Positions 7,173-16,237 of a stretch of 43,395 bases of DNA are shown here, piece after piece. Numbering within the stretch: the first letter of the stretch is position 1; the number at the start of each line of letters is the position of its first letter. The DNA lies in NCBI GenBank assembly GCA_946055165.1, contig CAMGFA010000013.1:1-43395 (forward strand), written 5' to 3'. This DNA comes from an uncultured Bacteroidales bacterium. GTDB taxonomy: Bacteria > Bacteroidota > Bacteroidia > Bacteroidales > UBA932. Position numbers and translations under genes: made by a program. A model generated the notes under the pieces. That model saw only the letters and a program-made list of their open reading frames with translations, did not search any database and was not told the DNA's origin.

Positions 7173-8444
7173 ATGTTAACACTTAAAATGCTTCGTGATG
7201 ACCCTCAGTGGGTTGTCGAAAAACTTGGGGTCAAACATTTTGACGCCAAGCCAATCGTGGACAAAGTGCTTGAGCTCGATGCCCTGCGCCGCTCCCTCCA
7301 GACACAGAGCGATGCTCTTCTTGCCCAGCAGAAAACAATATCGGCCCGTATCGGCTCCCTTATGAAGCAGGGGCAGAAGGACGAGGCTGAGCAGGCAAAG
7401 GCCGAAGTGGCCCAGCTCAAAGCCCGCTCGGCAGAATTGCTTGCCCAGATGGACGATGCTGAAAAACAGCTCAATGCCAATCTCGTGCTGCTCCCGAACA
7501 TCCCTTGCGACCTTGTTCCGGAAGGAGCCGGGTCGGAGGACAATCTGGTAGTGAAGATGGGCGGTCCGGAGGTCAAGCTTCCGGAAGGGGCTCTTCCTCA
7601 CTGGGACCTTGCAAAGAAATACGATATCATCGACTTCGACCTCGGAGTCAAGATTACAGGTGCCGGATTCCCTGTATATAAGGGCAAAGGTGCAAAATTG
7701 CAAAGGGCGCTCATCAATTTCTTCCTCGACTGCAACACTGCAGCAGGCTACAAGGAAGTTGAGCCGCCGGTAGTGGTGAACAAAGAATCGGGCTTCGGAA
7801 CAGGCCAGCTTCCTGACAAGGAAGGCCAGATGTACCATGCCGAGCTGGACGATTTCTATCTCGTCCCAACGGCTGAAGTCCCTGTGACCAATATTTTCCG
7901 CGATGTGATTCTCCCTGCCGACCAAATCCCTCAGAGGCTCACCGCCTATACCCCTTGCTTCCGCCGCGAGGCCGGTTCTTATGGCAAGGACGTGCGCGGC
8001 CTCAACCGTCTGCATCAGTTCGACAAGGTGGAAATCGTGCGTGTGGAGAAGCCGGAAGACAGCTATGCCGCTCTCGACGAAATGGTGGCACACGTTGAAT
8101 CCCTCGTGAACAAGCTCGGTCTCAAGTACCGCATCCTCAGACTCTGCGGCGGCGACCTCTCGTTCACATCGGCCATTACCTACGATTTCGAGCTCTGGAG
8201 CGCTGCCCAGGGCCGCTGGCTGGAGATTTCTTCGGTGAGCAACTTCGAAACCTATCAGGCCAACCGTCTGCACCTGCGCTACCGCGATGCGGAAGGAAAA
8301 ACCCAGTTGGCGCATACTCTCAACGGAAGTTCTCTCGCACTGCCTCGTGTAGTGGCTGCACTGCTCGAAGACAACCAGACGGAGAACGGAATCATCATCC
8401 CTGAAGTACTGCGTCCATATACAGGTTTTGACAAGATTGACTAA
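7173..8444 (+). CDS. serS: Seryl-tRNA synthetase
   Basis: Class II aminoacyl-tRNA synthetase of 423 aa that charges tRNA-Ser. Residues about 30-105 form the charged, Ala/Gln-rich coiled-coil arm that binds the tRNA long arm. Motif 2 is visible as TPCFRREAGSYGKDVRGLNR followed by LHQFDKVE, and motif 3 near the C-terminus as LNGSSLALPRVVAALLEDNQ. The start MLTLKMLRDDPQWV is typical. Its stop overlaps the ruvC start, coupling a translation gene with a recombination gene. Confidence 0.97.
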   Translation: MLTLKMLRDDPQWVVEKLGVKHFDAKPIVDKVLELDALRRSLQTQSDALLAQQKTISARIGSLMKQGQKDEAEQAKAEVAQLKARSAELLAQMDDAEKQLNANLVLLPNIPCDLVPEGAGSEDNLVVKMGGPEVKLPEGALPHWDLAKKYDIIDFDLGVKITGAGFPVYKGKGAKLQRALINFFLDCNTAAGYKEVEPPVVVNKESGFGTGQLPDKEGQMYHAELDDFYLVPTAEVPVTNIFRDVILPADQIPQRLTAYTPCFRREAGSYGKDVRGLNRLHQFDKVEIVRVEKPEDSYAALDEMVAHVESLVNKLGLKYRILRLCGGDLSFTSAITYDFELWSAAQGRWLEISSVSNFETYQANRLHLRYRDAEGKTQLAHTLNGSSLALPRVVAALLEDNQTENGIIIPEVLRPYTGFDKID

Positions 8445-8997
8445 AGTACAGACAATATTAGGCATCGACCCCGGAACCAAATTCCTTGGTTTCGGGCTCG
8501 TGCGTATTAATGAGAAGGGCAAGGCGGAGTTTGTGGATGCCGGAATCCTCGATTTGCACAAGGAGGCCGATTCCTATGCCAAGCTGGACAGGATTTACTC
8601 CTTTGTGGATTCGCTCTGCTCTACTTATTCTCCGCAGTGTCTCGCTGTAGAATCGCCCTTTATGGGAAAAAATGCCCAGGTGGTGTTCAAGTTAGGAAGA
8701 GCCCAGGGCGTGGCAATCGCAGCGGCCAGGCATCACGGGCTCGAAATCTGCGAATATGCCCCGCGCAAGGCCAAGATTGCCGTATGCGGAAACGGCGCCG
8801 CTTCCAAAGAGCAAGTTTCCTTGATGGTACAGAAAACTCTTGGCATAATAATTGAAGAGGAGCACCTCGATTGTACTGATGCATTGGCAATTGCCTTGTG
8901 TCATTACTATCATCTTACGAGTCCTTTTGCAGGGCTCAAAAGCTCAGGCTCGTGGGAAAAATTTATAGCTGCGAATCCAGACAGAATTATAAAATGA
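8437..8997 (+). CDS. ruvC: Holliday junction endonuclease RuvC
   Basis: Endonuclease of about 186 aa that resolves Holliday junctions with RuvAB. The catalytic acids are visible: Asp in LGIDPGT near the N-terminus, Glu in AVESPF, and the Asp pair in HLDCTDALAIALCH near residue 150. No ATG is available. TTG 8437 (MTKVQTILGID) best fits family starts; TTG 8428 is an alternative giving 189 aa. Either overlaps the end of serS, and the stop overlaps the ATG of the next gene (ATGA), implying translational coupling across the three genes. Confidence 0.95.
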   Translation: MTKVQTILGIDPGTKFLGFGLVRINEKGKAEFVDAGILDLHKEADSYAKLDRIYSFVDSLCSTYSPQCLAVESPFMGKNAQVVFKLGRAQGVAIAAARHHGLEICEYAPRKAKIAVCGNGAASKEQVSLMVQKTLGIIIEEEHLDCTDALAIALCHYYHLTSPFAGLKSSGSWEKFIAANPDRIIK

Positions 8998-11903
8998 GAC
9001 TGAAACTTAGATCTGCATTAGTCTTTTTTGGAGTAATGCTCTCGTGCTTTATGGCAGATGCACAAGGCAAATTTGCTGTAAAAGCACTTTTCAAAGATGC
9101 TTCCAACGGGGAGGCTCTTTCTTTTGTGACCGTGGTCATTGCCAAACCACAGGCCGAAAAGCCTACGGCCTTGACCTTGACCGAGGACAATGGCGCAATG
9201 ACCGTTACCGACCTTCGTCCGGGAACTTATGTCCTCAAGGCGGAATTTCTTGGATACAAGGCTCTTGAAAAGCAGTTTACCATCAAGGACGCCGATGTGG
9301 ATCTGGGGACCATAAAAATGGACCCGAATGCAGAGCAGCTCAGCGCCGCAAAAGTATCGGCCGTGGGCAACCCAATCCAGATGAAGTCCGATACCATAGC
9401 CTTCACGGCCTCGTCGGTAAAGACTACCGACAACGACATGCTCGAGGACCTGCTCAAGAAAATTCCGGGAATGGAAGTGTCGGAAGACGGAAGCGTAACA
9501 CATAACGGCCGTAAAATAGATAAAATCACCGTCGACGGCAAGACCTTCTTCCTCAACGACCCTCAGCTCGCCACCAAAAACCTGCCGGCCAATATCATAG
9601 AGAAGGTGAAAGTTATCGAAAAGAAATCCGACCAGGCGCAGTTCACCGGTATCGACGATGGCGAGGAGGAGACCATCATAGACCTCGTGGTTAAGCAGGG
9701 AATGATGAAGGGTGCCTTTGGAAATGTGATGCTCGGCGGCGGACACGACATCCCGAGCACCGATCTTCAGGGCGACTGGCGCTATCAGGGAGCAGCATTC
9801 GTGGGCAGTTTCCAGGAAGACAAGCAGCTGGCTTTCATAGCCAACTCCAACAATACTAACAATCGCGGATTCAACGACTTTGCCGGCTCCATGATGGGCG
9901 CAATGGGCGGAGGAATGGGCCGCGGACAGGGCGGATGGGGCCGTGGAAACGGCATCACCACTTCCAGCATGCTGGGTCTCAACGGCGGAGTCAACCTCTT
10001 CGACAATAAAATGGAGCTCAGCGGCAACTACTCCTTTAACGACAGCCGCAAATACGTTAAGGAAGATGTGGACAAGACCACCTACCTCACCGACGGCAAC
10101 CTCAACAACATCTCCAGCGGCAACAACATCACCAACACCGGCGGCCACCGCTTCGGAATGAGGATGGAGCACAAGTTCTCCGACAACACCTCCATAGTAT
10201 TCGAGCCTCAGCTCAACATCGGCTATGGCAGCTACACCGAGGAAAACAACGATTCCACCAGCACCTATTCTTTCGCTTCCGATGTCTGGGCTCCAGCCAA
10301 CTCCAGCTGGAACCTCACCACCGGCGACAACAAGAGCCTCACGGCCAGCGGCTTTGCCCTTCTGCGCCAGAAACTCGGCCAGCCGGGCAGGACTATGACC
10401 ATTATGGGCCGATTCAATGTGAGCGACAACTCCCTTGTGGGAACCAATAATTCCAACACCACCATATACAACGAAGACGGCAGCACTTCTTCGGAATCGG
10501 CTGTGAACCAGTCTTTCAACCAGGTGGCCAATTCCTACACCCTTTGGGGCAGGGCCACATTCACCCAGCCTCTGGGCGGCAACTTCTACCTCGAAGGCAA
10601 CTACAGCTACAGCTGGTCCCGCTCGGTCTCCAGCAAGGACACCTTCGACGCAATGTCCGGAGACAGGGTCGATTCCTATTCCAACAGCATCTACAACGAC
10701 TTCGTCAACCAGACCATAGGCGTGAATGCTCTCTATCAGGGCAGTGGCTACCGTTTCCAGTTGGGATTCAGCGCCAAGCCGAGCCGATCCACCAACAGGA
10801 CCAACAACGCCTCCTATTCGGTAGATACCACCATGGTGCGCTTCAACTGGGCGCCAAGTGCAATGGCCCAGTTCGACCTCGGCGAAAACGGCAGCTTCAG
10901 GATGCACTATTTCGGCAACTCTCAGCAGCCGAGCACATCACAGCTCATCACTGTGGCCGACAACTCCAACCCTCTGGCCGTATCGTTCGGTAACCCCTAC
11001 CTCTCGCAGTATTTCAACCACTCCATAAGGGGCGATTTCCGATACAACAACAAAAAGACCTACGCTTCGTTCAACGCCCGCTGGAATGCCAGCTTCAACG
11101 ACAATCCTATTGTGAACGCCAGCTGGTACACCAACGGTATTGCCTACACCATGCCGATGAACGGTCCTGCCTCCAAATCGGCCGGCCTGAGCATGCATAT
11201 CAATCTGCCTATAAAGAAGAGCGGCTTCACCATTATGAATATGACAAGGGTGAACTGGTCTTCAGCGGCAAACTATGTAGGAACGGGCATCAATACCTCG
11301 GATTACATCCTCGACGACGGCTCGCTCGACTATACTGCCTTCTTCAACGACTACGATGAAATTCGCAGCAAGTTCGTGGAGAATGTTACCGATACCTGGA
11401 GCACAACGGAGCGTCTTGTTGCCCGTTACCGCAACGATGCCATAGAAATCGAGCTTTCCGGACGCAGCAGAATGAACTCCAGCACCTACAGGATTCAGGA
11501 CATAAACGACAAGACCCTCACCTTCAACAATCAGATAAGGTCCACAGTAATCTGGACCATAGACAGTTGGGGGCTCACAACCAAGGGCGAGTACAGTTAC
11601 AACTGGTATAATGGCTATTCTACCCCTCAGCCGAGCGAAAACATCTTCAACCTCGAATTGCAGAAGTTGGTGTTCAAGAAGAAAGCCACCCTTGCGCTCA
11701 AGTGCTACGACATTCTGGGACAGTCGAAGAACCTCACCGTTACAGACACATCCAACTATCACAGCGAGAGCGTGAACAATACTCTCGGACGTTACATCAT
11801 CCTTTCCTTCACCTACCGCTTCGGCAACTTCGGCGGCCAGCAAGGAGGGAATATGAGGATGGGTGGTCCTATGGGTCCGCCTCCTGGAGGTCCAAGAAGA
11901 TAA
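8994..11903 (+). CDS. TonB-receptor-type outer-membrane beta-barrel protein with N-terminal carboxypeptidase-regulatory-like domain
   Basis: Outer-membrane protein of 969 aa. A signal peptide (residues 1-23, ending ADA before QGKF) precedes a carboxypeptidase-regulatory-like fold at about 25-105, then a plug-like segment (LEDLLKKIPGMEVSEDGSV; KITVDGKTFFLNDP) and a long barrel rich in Asn and aromatics. It resembles the outer-membrane beta-barrel family common in Bacteroidota rather than a SusC protein: there is no SusD partner. Residues around 330-350 are Gly/Met-rich. The barrel appears to end at SFTYRFGNF, followed by a Gly/Met/Pro-rich tail of about 23 residues ending GGPRR. ATG 8994 overlaps the ruvC stop; an in-frame start at 8898 would bury the signal peptide. 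Ligand unknown. Confidence 0.88.
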   Translation: MRLKLRSALVFFGVMLSCFMADAQGKFAVKALFKDASNGEALSFVTVVIAKPQAEKPTALTLTEDNGAMTVTDLRPGTYVLKAEFLGYKALEKQFTIKDADVDLGTIKMDPNAEQLSAAKVSAVGNPIQMKSDTIAFTASSVKTTDNDMLEDLLKKIPGMEVSEDGSVTHNGRKIDKITVDGKTFFLNDPQLATKNLPANIIEKVKVIEKKSDQAQFTGIDDGEEETIIDLVVKQGMMKGAFGNVMLGGGHDIPSTDLQGDWRYQGAAFVGSFQEDKQLAFIANSNNTNNRGFNDFAGSMMGAMGGGMGRGQGGWGRGNGITTSSMLGLNGGVNLFDNKMELSGNYSFNDSRKYVKEDVDKTTYLTDGNLNNISSGNNITNTGGHRFGMRMEHKFSDNTSIVFEPQLNIGYGSYTEENNDSTSTYSFASDVWAPANSSWNLTTGDNKSLTASGFALLRQKLGQPGRTMTIMGRFNVSDNSLVGTNNSNTTIYNEDGSTSSESAVNQSFNQVANSYTLWGRATFTQPLGGNFYLEGNYSYSWSRSVSSKDTFDAMSGDRVDSYSNSIYNDFVNQTIGVNALYQGSGYRFQLGFSAKPSRSTNRTNNASYSVDTTMVRFNWAPSAMAQFDLGENGSFRMHYFGNSQQPSTSQLITVADNSNPLAVSFGNPYLSQYFNHSIRGDFRYNNKKTYASFNARWNASFNDNPIVNASWYTNGIAYTMPMNGPASKSAGLSMHINLPIKKSGFTIMNMTRVNWSSAANYVGTGINTSDYILDDGSLDYTAFFNDYDEIRSKFVENVTDTWSTTERLVARYRNDAIEIELSGRSRMNSSTYRIQDINDKTLTFNNQIRSTVIWTIDSWGLTTKGEYSYNWYNGYSTPQPSENIFNLELQKLVFKKKATLALKCYDILGQSKNLTVTDTSNYHSESVNNTLGRYIILSFTYRFGNFGGQQGGNMRMGGPMGPPPGGPRR

Positions 11904-11930
11904 TTCTTCCTTCTTTGCTTAAATATGACT

Positions 11931-11938
11931 ATATTTGT
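11931..11938 (+). promoter_or_regulatory. -7 element before the HprK-like cassette
   Basis: TATATTTG matches TAnnTTTG. The nearest TTTG is only 12 nt upstream, so the -33 part is weak. A start near 11945 would leave a leader of about 12 nt before ATG 11957, which favours that ATG. Confidence 0.45.
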
Positions 11939-11956
11939 AAGTTCATGCTTTCAAAT

Positions 11957-12826
11957 ATGACAAAGACTTACAAAGTAGCAGAAAATATATTCAGCATCGT
12001 ACTGCCCGAGGGGAGCCCTTTGTGTTCCTGTCTGGGGCAGTACGAGCCTTTTGAGTGTGAATCGGACAGTCCGCTCTTCGTTCTGGAGGAGGTGGAAAGC
12101 CTGCCTTGCGGGGACCTGGAACTTATCTACGACCAGCCTTGTCCCAAAGGGGAGACCAAAATCCGCATATACCGGAGCGCGGAGGGGATGGTGTTCGAAT
12201 CGTCCGTCACGGAGTGGCACCCGACCAGTATGCGTCTGCTGCTCAATCCGGACTACAGCCGTGGCCAACTGCAGGTTCTGAAACCTTCCGAGGCCCTTTT
12301 CGCCCTCAACAATTCCCTGATGCTCCAGTACGCCTTCTGCTGCGCTTCGCACTCCACCCTGGAAGTGCACGCATCGGTAATCTCCTGCAATGGGAAGGGC
12401 TATCTCTTTATGGCTCCGAGCGGAACGGGCAAGAGCACCCACAGTTGCCGTTGGCTGGAAAACATCCCCGGAAGCAGTCTGCTGAACGATGACAATCCCA
12501 TCCTCAGAGTGATGGATAACGGCTCCGTGCGGGTTTTCGGCAGCCCCTGGAGCGGCAAGACCCCTTGCTACAAGAACGAGGACTATCTCGTGGGGGCTTT
12601 GGTGCAGATAAGCCGGGCACCTTTCAACAGGGCCGAAAGGCTTGGCGTGCTCGACTCCTATGCCCTCATTTACGGCTCCTCTTCCGGGCTCAAGTTCCTG
12701 CCGTCCATGTGCGATGCCCTGCATTCCAGCTTCAATGCCATTGTGGGCACGGTTCCTTGTTTCAGGATGCATTGTCTGCCCGATGCCGATGCGGCGAAAG
12801 TGTGTTATGAGGCTGTAAAAGATTGA
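11957..12826 (+). CDS. HPr kinase/phosphorylase-like P-loop protein
   Basis: Cytoplasmic protein of 289 aa with the HPr-kinase/PEP-carboxykinase type of P-loop: APSGTGKS at residues 153-160, preceded by EVHASVI and followed by an acidic LLNDDNP at 175-181 and SPWSGK at 196-201. The N-terminal 130 residues are a separate, less conserved half. A true HprK acting on HPr would sit with PTS genes, which are absent here. Instead it opens a tight cassette with an S24/S26 peptidase, a PqqD-like protein and an ABC exporter. HprK-like kinases are known as tailoring kinases in some lasso-peptide clusters, so a peptide substrate is plausible but inferred. ATG 11945 is an alternative start. Confidence 0.78.
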   Translation: MTKTYKVAENIFSIVLPEGSPLCSCLGQYEPFECESDSPLFVLEEVESLPCGDLELIYDQPCPKGETKIRIYRSAEGMVFESSVTEWHPTSMRLLLNPDYSRGQLQVLKPSEALFALNNSLMLQYAFCCASHSTLEVHASVISCNGKGYLFMAPSGTGKSTHSCRWLENIPGSSLLNDDNPILRVMDNGSVRVFGSPWSGKTPCYKNEDYLVGALVQISRAPFNRAERLGVLDSYALIYGSSSGLKFLPSMCDALHSSFNAIVGTVPCFRMHCLPDADAAKVCYEAVKD

Positions 12827-12830
12827 TGCC

Positions 12831-13271
12831 ATGCAGATGACCGTTCCAAACGAAATCCTGTTCGACCAGGTCTGCGGGCTTCTGGACGAGGGCCGGGAGG
12901 TGCTTTTCCGCCCCAAGGGCAACAGCATGCTTCCCTTTATCAAGGAGGGGCACGACAGCGTGCGCCTGAGGAAGGAAAGCTGGGATGTGGGTGATGCGGT
13001 GCTCGCCAAATTGCCCAACAGCCAGTATGTGCTGCACCGTGTGTTCAGTATAGAGGGGAACAGGGTGACTCTGCGCGGCGACGGCAATCTTGCAGGAACA
13101 GAAACTTGCAGGAAGGAGGATATAAAGGGAAAGGTGATTTCCGTAGTGCACCGCAGCGGCCGGGAGTCGCTCACCTGCAAAAGCTCCTACAACTTCAAGG
13201 TGAGGCTTTGGCTCCATACGCCCCGAATAGTAAAACGTGTAATTTTGGCAATATTAAGAAGATGCATTTGA
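12831..13271 (+). CDS. S24/S26 family signal-peptidase-like protein
   Basis: Protein of 146 aa with a LexA/signal-peptidase fold. The nucleophile region reads RPKGNSMLPFIKEG, with Ser32. Further on come VLHRV with His69 and RGDGN at 82-86. A Ser-His pair with a GDxN box is the pattern of the archaeal/ER-type branch of S26, not the Ser-Lys bacterial LepB type. No clear N-terminal membrane anchor is present; the C-terminal 30 residues are basic and mildly hydrophobic (RIVKRVILAILRRC) and may touch the membrane. It starts 4 nt after the HprK-like gene and overlaps the next gene by 10 nt. Inferred role: trimming a peptide leader before export. Confidence 0.75.
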   Translation: MQMTVPNEILFDQVCGLLDEGREVLFRPKGNSMLPFIKEGHDSVRLRKESWDVGDAVLAKLPNSQYVLHRVFSIEGNRVTLRGDGNLAGTETCRKEDIKGKVISVVHRSGRESLTCKSSYNFKVRLWLHTPRIVKRVILAILRRCI

Positions 13272-13531
13272 CAAAAGGATTCAGACTCCGCGAAGTGGTG
13301 GGAGTCAACGTTCTTGTTGCAGAGGACGTGTCACTGGTGAATTTCAACAAGATGGTCTCGCTCAACGAGTCGGCCGCATATTTGTGGAAGTCCCTCGAAG
13401 ACAAGGAGTTTACCCTTGAGGATATGGCAGCTCTCCTGGAGGAGAAGTACGAAGTGAGCCACGAAAAGGCCCTGGAGGACTCCGAGGCTCTGGCACAAAA
13501 GTGGCTTGAAAATTCTTTGGTTCAGGAGTGA
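13262..13531 (+). CDS. PqqD family protein (peptide-recognition element)
   Basis: Small protein of 89 aa with the PqqD/RRE winged-helix pattern: LREVVGVNVLVAE, then NFNKMVSLNESAAYLWKSLE, then a helical C-terminal half rich in Glu and Leu. PqqD-like proteins bind the leader of ribosomally made peptides and present it to modifying enzymes. ATG 13262 starts inside the end of the S26-like gene, and its stop overlaps the GTG of the ABC transporter, so the products are probably made together. No cyclase, radical SAM or transglutaminase-like gene is adjacent, so what it hands the peptide to is unclear; the HprK-like protein is the best local candidate. Confidence 0.8.
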   Translation: MHLTKGFRLREVVGVNVLVAEDVSLVNFNKMVSLNESAAYLWKSLEDKEFTLEDMAALLEEKYEVSHEKALEDSEALAQKWLENSLVQE

Positions 13532-15159
13532 AAAATTTCCTTCCCTGCCTGAAAGGACTGTTCGGCCTGCTTGCCCCTGTTTGGGGCAGGCTGCTGGTCT
13601 GTACTCTGGTCTATCTGCTTGAGGCCGGAGCCGGCCTTGCCTTTGTGTGGTATAGCAAGGAGGTGGTGGATCTCGCCATTTCAGGTGGAGAATTGACCCG
13701 GAGCGTTCTGCTTCTGGTCTGCATTATGGCTTTTCAGGTAGCCTGCCGAATAGTGAGCCGCTATCTCGAAGGCTATGTCCTTACCAAAGCCAAGCTCGAC
13801 ATACGCGCCAGGGCTTTCAGCAAGGCTCTCCGCAGCCGCTGGCAAGGCAGGGACAAATATCACAGCGCCGACGTTGTGAACCGTCTGGAAGAGGACATCC
13901 GGGTGGTGAGCGAGTTTGTGTGCTCCTCTCTTCCGCAATGTTTTGTGACTGTGGTTCAATTGATTGCTGCAGTGGCAATGCTCTTCAGCCTGAGTTCCTC
14001 GCTTGCCTGGATTCTGGTGTGGATAATGCCTGTGGCAGTGCTGGCCGCCAGGCTTTTCTTCAGGCGTATGCGCCGCATTTCCAGTGATTTGCGCAATATC
14101 GACGGCAACATCCAGGGACACATCCAGGAGCATCTGCAGAACAGGGCCCTTGTCAAGAGCCTGTCTTGCGAATCGGCCATCGAAAACGGGCTCGATTCCC
14201 TTCAGGACGAAGAGCTCCGGCTCACCCGCAAGCGCCTGAACTATTCCGCAATATCGCGCAGCTTTATGCAGCTCGGCTTTTCGGCCGGTTATCTCACAGC
14301 CTTTCTCTGGGGAGTGTTCGGACTTCGCGACGGCAGCGTGACTTACGGCCTCATGGTGGCTTTCCTTCAGCTCGTTGGCCAGGTGCAGAGGCCCGTTGCC
14401 ACTATGGCAAGCTACATTCCGGCTTTCATCAAGGCCCTTTCGTCCGAAGACCGCCTGCTCGACATCGACAGCATGCCTCAGGATTCCGGGGAGTCGTTCT
14501 CGGCCCTGGGTATGGTGCCCGAGCTCAGGGTGGAGAAGCTCACTTTCCATTATGAGGGCCGCAGCCGCATGATATTCCAGGATTTCGACTGCGTTTTCGA
14601 ATCGGGCAGGCTGACTGCCGTGTGCGGACCAACCGGCAGAGGCAAGAGTACCCTCGCAAATCTCATTCTGGGCCTGTTGAGTCCGGTATCGGGCCGGATT
14701 TTGCTTTGCGGGGCCGATGGCAGCAGTGTGGAATGCGGACCGTCCACCCGGCGCAATTTTATGTATGTTCCTCAAGGCAACTCCCTTCTGAGCGGCAGCA
14801 TCAGGGCCAATCTGCTTCTGGCCAAGCCCGATGCCAGCGAAGAGCAGATGAGGGATGCCCTTTATACTGCTGCTGCCGAGTTTGTTTTCGATCTGCCTCA
14901 AGGACTGGACACTGCCTGCTCTGAAGTGGGCAGAGGCCTGAGCGAAGGGCAGGCACAGCGCATTGCCATTGCCCGGGCTCTTCTGCACGAAGGCGGGGTG
15001 CTCATCCTGGACGAGGCCACATCGGCCCTTGATATCGAAACCGAAGAGCTTGTGCTTCAGCGGCTTTGCGAGCGCTACAGGGGCGAGCGCACAATCATCT
15101 GCATAACTCACAGGATGGCTGCCGCCCGGCTGGCCGATTCCCTTGTGACGCTTCAATAA
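13528..15159 (+). CDS. ABC transporter, fused permease and ATP-binding domains
   Basis: Half-size exporter of 543 aa. Residues about 1-290 hold the transmembrane domain, with hydrophobic helices near 10-35, 50-75, 135-180 and 245-285. The nucleotide-binding domain follows: Walker A GPTGRGKST, signature LSEGQAQRIAIARALL, Walker B VLILDEATSALD and the H-loop ITHR near the end. There is no N-terminal C39 peptidase domain, so leader removal would need another enzyme, for which the S26-like protein is the obvious candidate. GTG 13528 overlaps the PqqD-like stop. It probably works as a homodimer exporting a small peptide or lipid. Its end overlaps the convergent apbE gene by 7 nt. Confidence 0.92.
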   Translation: MKNFLPCLKGLFGLLAPVWGRLLVCTLVYLLEAGAGLAFVWYSKEVVDLAISGGELTRSVLLLVCIMAFQVACRIVSRYLEGYVLTKAKLDIRARAFSKALRSRWQGRDKYHSADVVNRLEEDIRVVSEFVCSSLPQCFVTVVQLIAAVAMLFSLSSSLAWILVWIMPVAVLAARLFFRRMRRISSDLRNIDGNIQGHIQEHLQNRALVKSLSCESAIENGLDSLQDEELRLTRKRLNYSAISRSFMQLGFSAGYLTAFLWGVFGLRDGSVTYGLMVAFLQLVGQVQRPVATMASYIPAFIKALSSEDRLLDIDSMPQDSGESFSALGMVPELRVEKLTFHYEGRSRMIFQDFDCVFESGRLTAVCGPTGRGKSTLANLILGLLSPVSGRILLCGADGSSVECGPSTRRNFMYVPQGNSLLSGSIRANLLLAKPDASEEQMRDALYTAAAEFVFDLPQGLDTACSEVGRGLSEGQAQRIAIARALLHEGGVLILDEATSALDIETEELVLQRLCERYRGERTIICITHRMAAARLADSLVTLQ

Positions 15160-16163
15160 TTTTTCCAGACTTCATCTGCCGTTATGAGGCAGGCCTTGAG
15201 CTCGGGATGCCGTGCCAGATAGGCGCGTGCCTGCCCGAAGCCGATGACCATAAAATAAGTGGCGAGAGCGTCGGCATCGGTCGCGCTCGGGGCAATTACA
15301 GTGGCGCTCAAGAGATTGTGCTCCACAGGTCTTCCGTTGCGCGGGTCTATGGTGTGGGAGTATTTCTTCCCCTCGCGGATGTAGAATTTGCGGTAGTTGC
15401 CCGATGTCACCACTCCGCAGGGGCTGCCGTCGCCCTGCCAGATGTCGCGGATGTCCTTGCCCGGGGTATCGTTGCCATCGGCCGGATTGTCTATGCCGAT
15501 GGTCCAGCCTTTGCCCTGGGGGTTGAGGCCGCGGCAGAAAATTTCGCCGATGTCCACAAGCATATCTTCTGCGCCCATATCGGAGAGCAGCCCGGCCACC
15601 AAATCGCAGCTGTAGCCCTGAGCTATTGCGTTGAAATTCAGTTCCACGGGGGCCGATTCGCGGAATTCGGGCCTGAGAAAATCGCGGGAGCAGACTCTTT
15701 TCCCCATGAGGCTGCGGGCCTGCCCGGCGCTAATGAGCCGTGCGCTGCCGCAGTTTGCAAGGCACTCGCTTATGCTTTTTTCGTCCGGCATTTCTTCTTG
15801 CCTGAAGCCGAAGCCCCAGATGTCGAAGAGCGGGGCACAGGCCGCATCGAAAGCCCCTCCGCTCTTCTGCCACCAGTCCAGCGAAAGGCAGTAGAGCTCG
15901 ATGAACATGGGACTGGGCACGAGGCTGTCACCGGCGTTGAAGCGGCTCAGCTCCGATGCTTTGTTGTAGCCGGAAAGGCAGAAGTCTATCTCCTTGAGCA
16001 GGCTGTCCACCTTTTCGCGCACCTTTTCGGGACTGGCCTTGATGCCGGAGTACTTCACATTATAGACTCCTCCCTGGGCGTAGCCTGAGAACTGGTAGTA
16101 TTGTTTCGGATTGCAGGCACTCAAAAGCAGAATTGCCGCAACCAGTATGCTGCTCTTTTTCAT
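15153..16163 (-). CDS. apbE: FAD:protein FMN transferase (ApbE), lipoprotein
   Basis: Periplasmic flavin transferase of 336 aa that attaches FMN to Thr/Ser of target proteins such as NqrB/NqrC or RnfD/RnfG. The signal ends in lipobox LSAC with Cys17, so it is a lipoprotein. Family motifs are present: GGVYNVKYSG near the mature N-terminus, FDAACAPLFDIWGFG, NFNAIAQGYSCD, and the C-terminal SHTIDPRNGRPV and TDADALATYFMV. ATG 16163 begins the signal peptide; a TTG 6 nt upstream is unlikely. No Nqr or Rnf genes lie in this window, so targets must be elsewhere. Confidence 0.93.
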   Translation of the reverse strand: MKKSSILVAAILLLSACNPKQYYQFSGYAQGGVYNVKYSGIKASPEKVREKVDSLLKEIDFCLSGYNKASELSRFNAGDSLVPSPMFIELYCLSLDWWQKSGGAFDAACAPLFDIWGFGFRQEEMPDEKSISECLANCGSARLISAGQARSLMGKRVCSRDFLRPEFRESAPVELNFNAIAQGYSCDLVAGLLSDMGAEDMLVDIGEIFCRGLNPQGKGWTIGIDNPADGNDTPGKDIRDIWQGDGSPCGVVTSGNYRKFYIREGKKYSHTIDPRNGRPVEHNLLSATVIAPSATDADALATYFMVIGFGQARAYLARHPELKACLITADEVWKNY

Positions 16164-16237
16164 TGGCAAAGAATTTGTACAAAAATAAGGGTTTTTTCCT
16201 CGAAAATTCCCATATTTGCACGATTAATCAGTTAAAG

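Noticed and set aside
7176..8561. 461-codon frame antisense to serS
   Set aside because: It mirrors a clear serS gene in a GC-rich, codon-biased region and has no recognisable motif or start signal.
9018..10907. 629-codon frame antisense to the outer-membrane barrel gene
   Set aside because: Composition is dominated by Val/Ala/Gly/His complements of the sense codons; no domain recognised.
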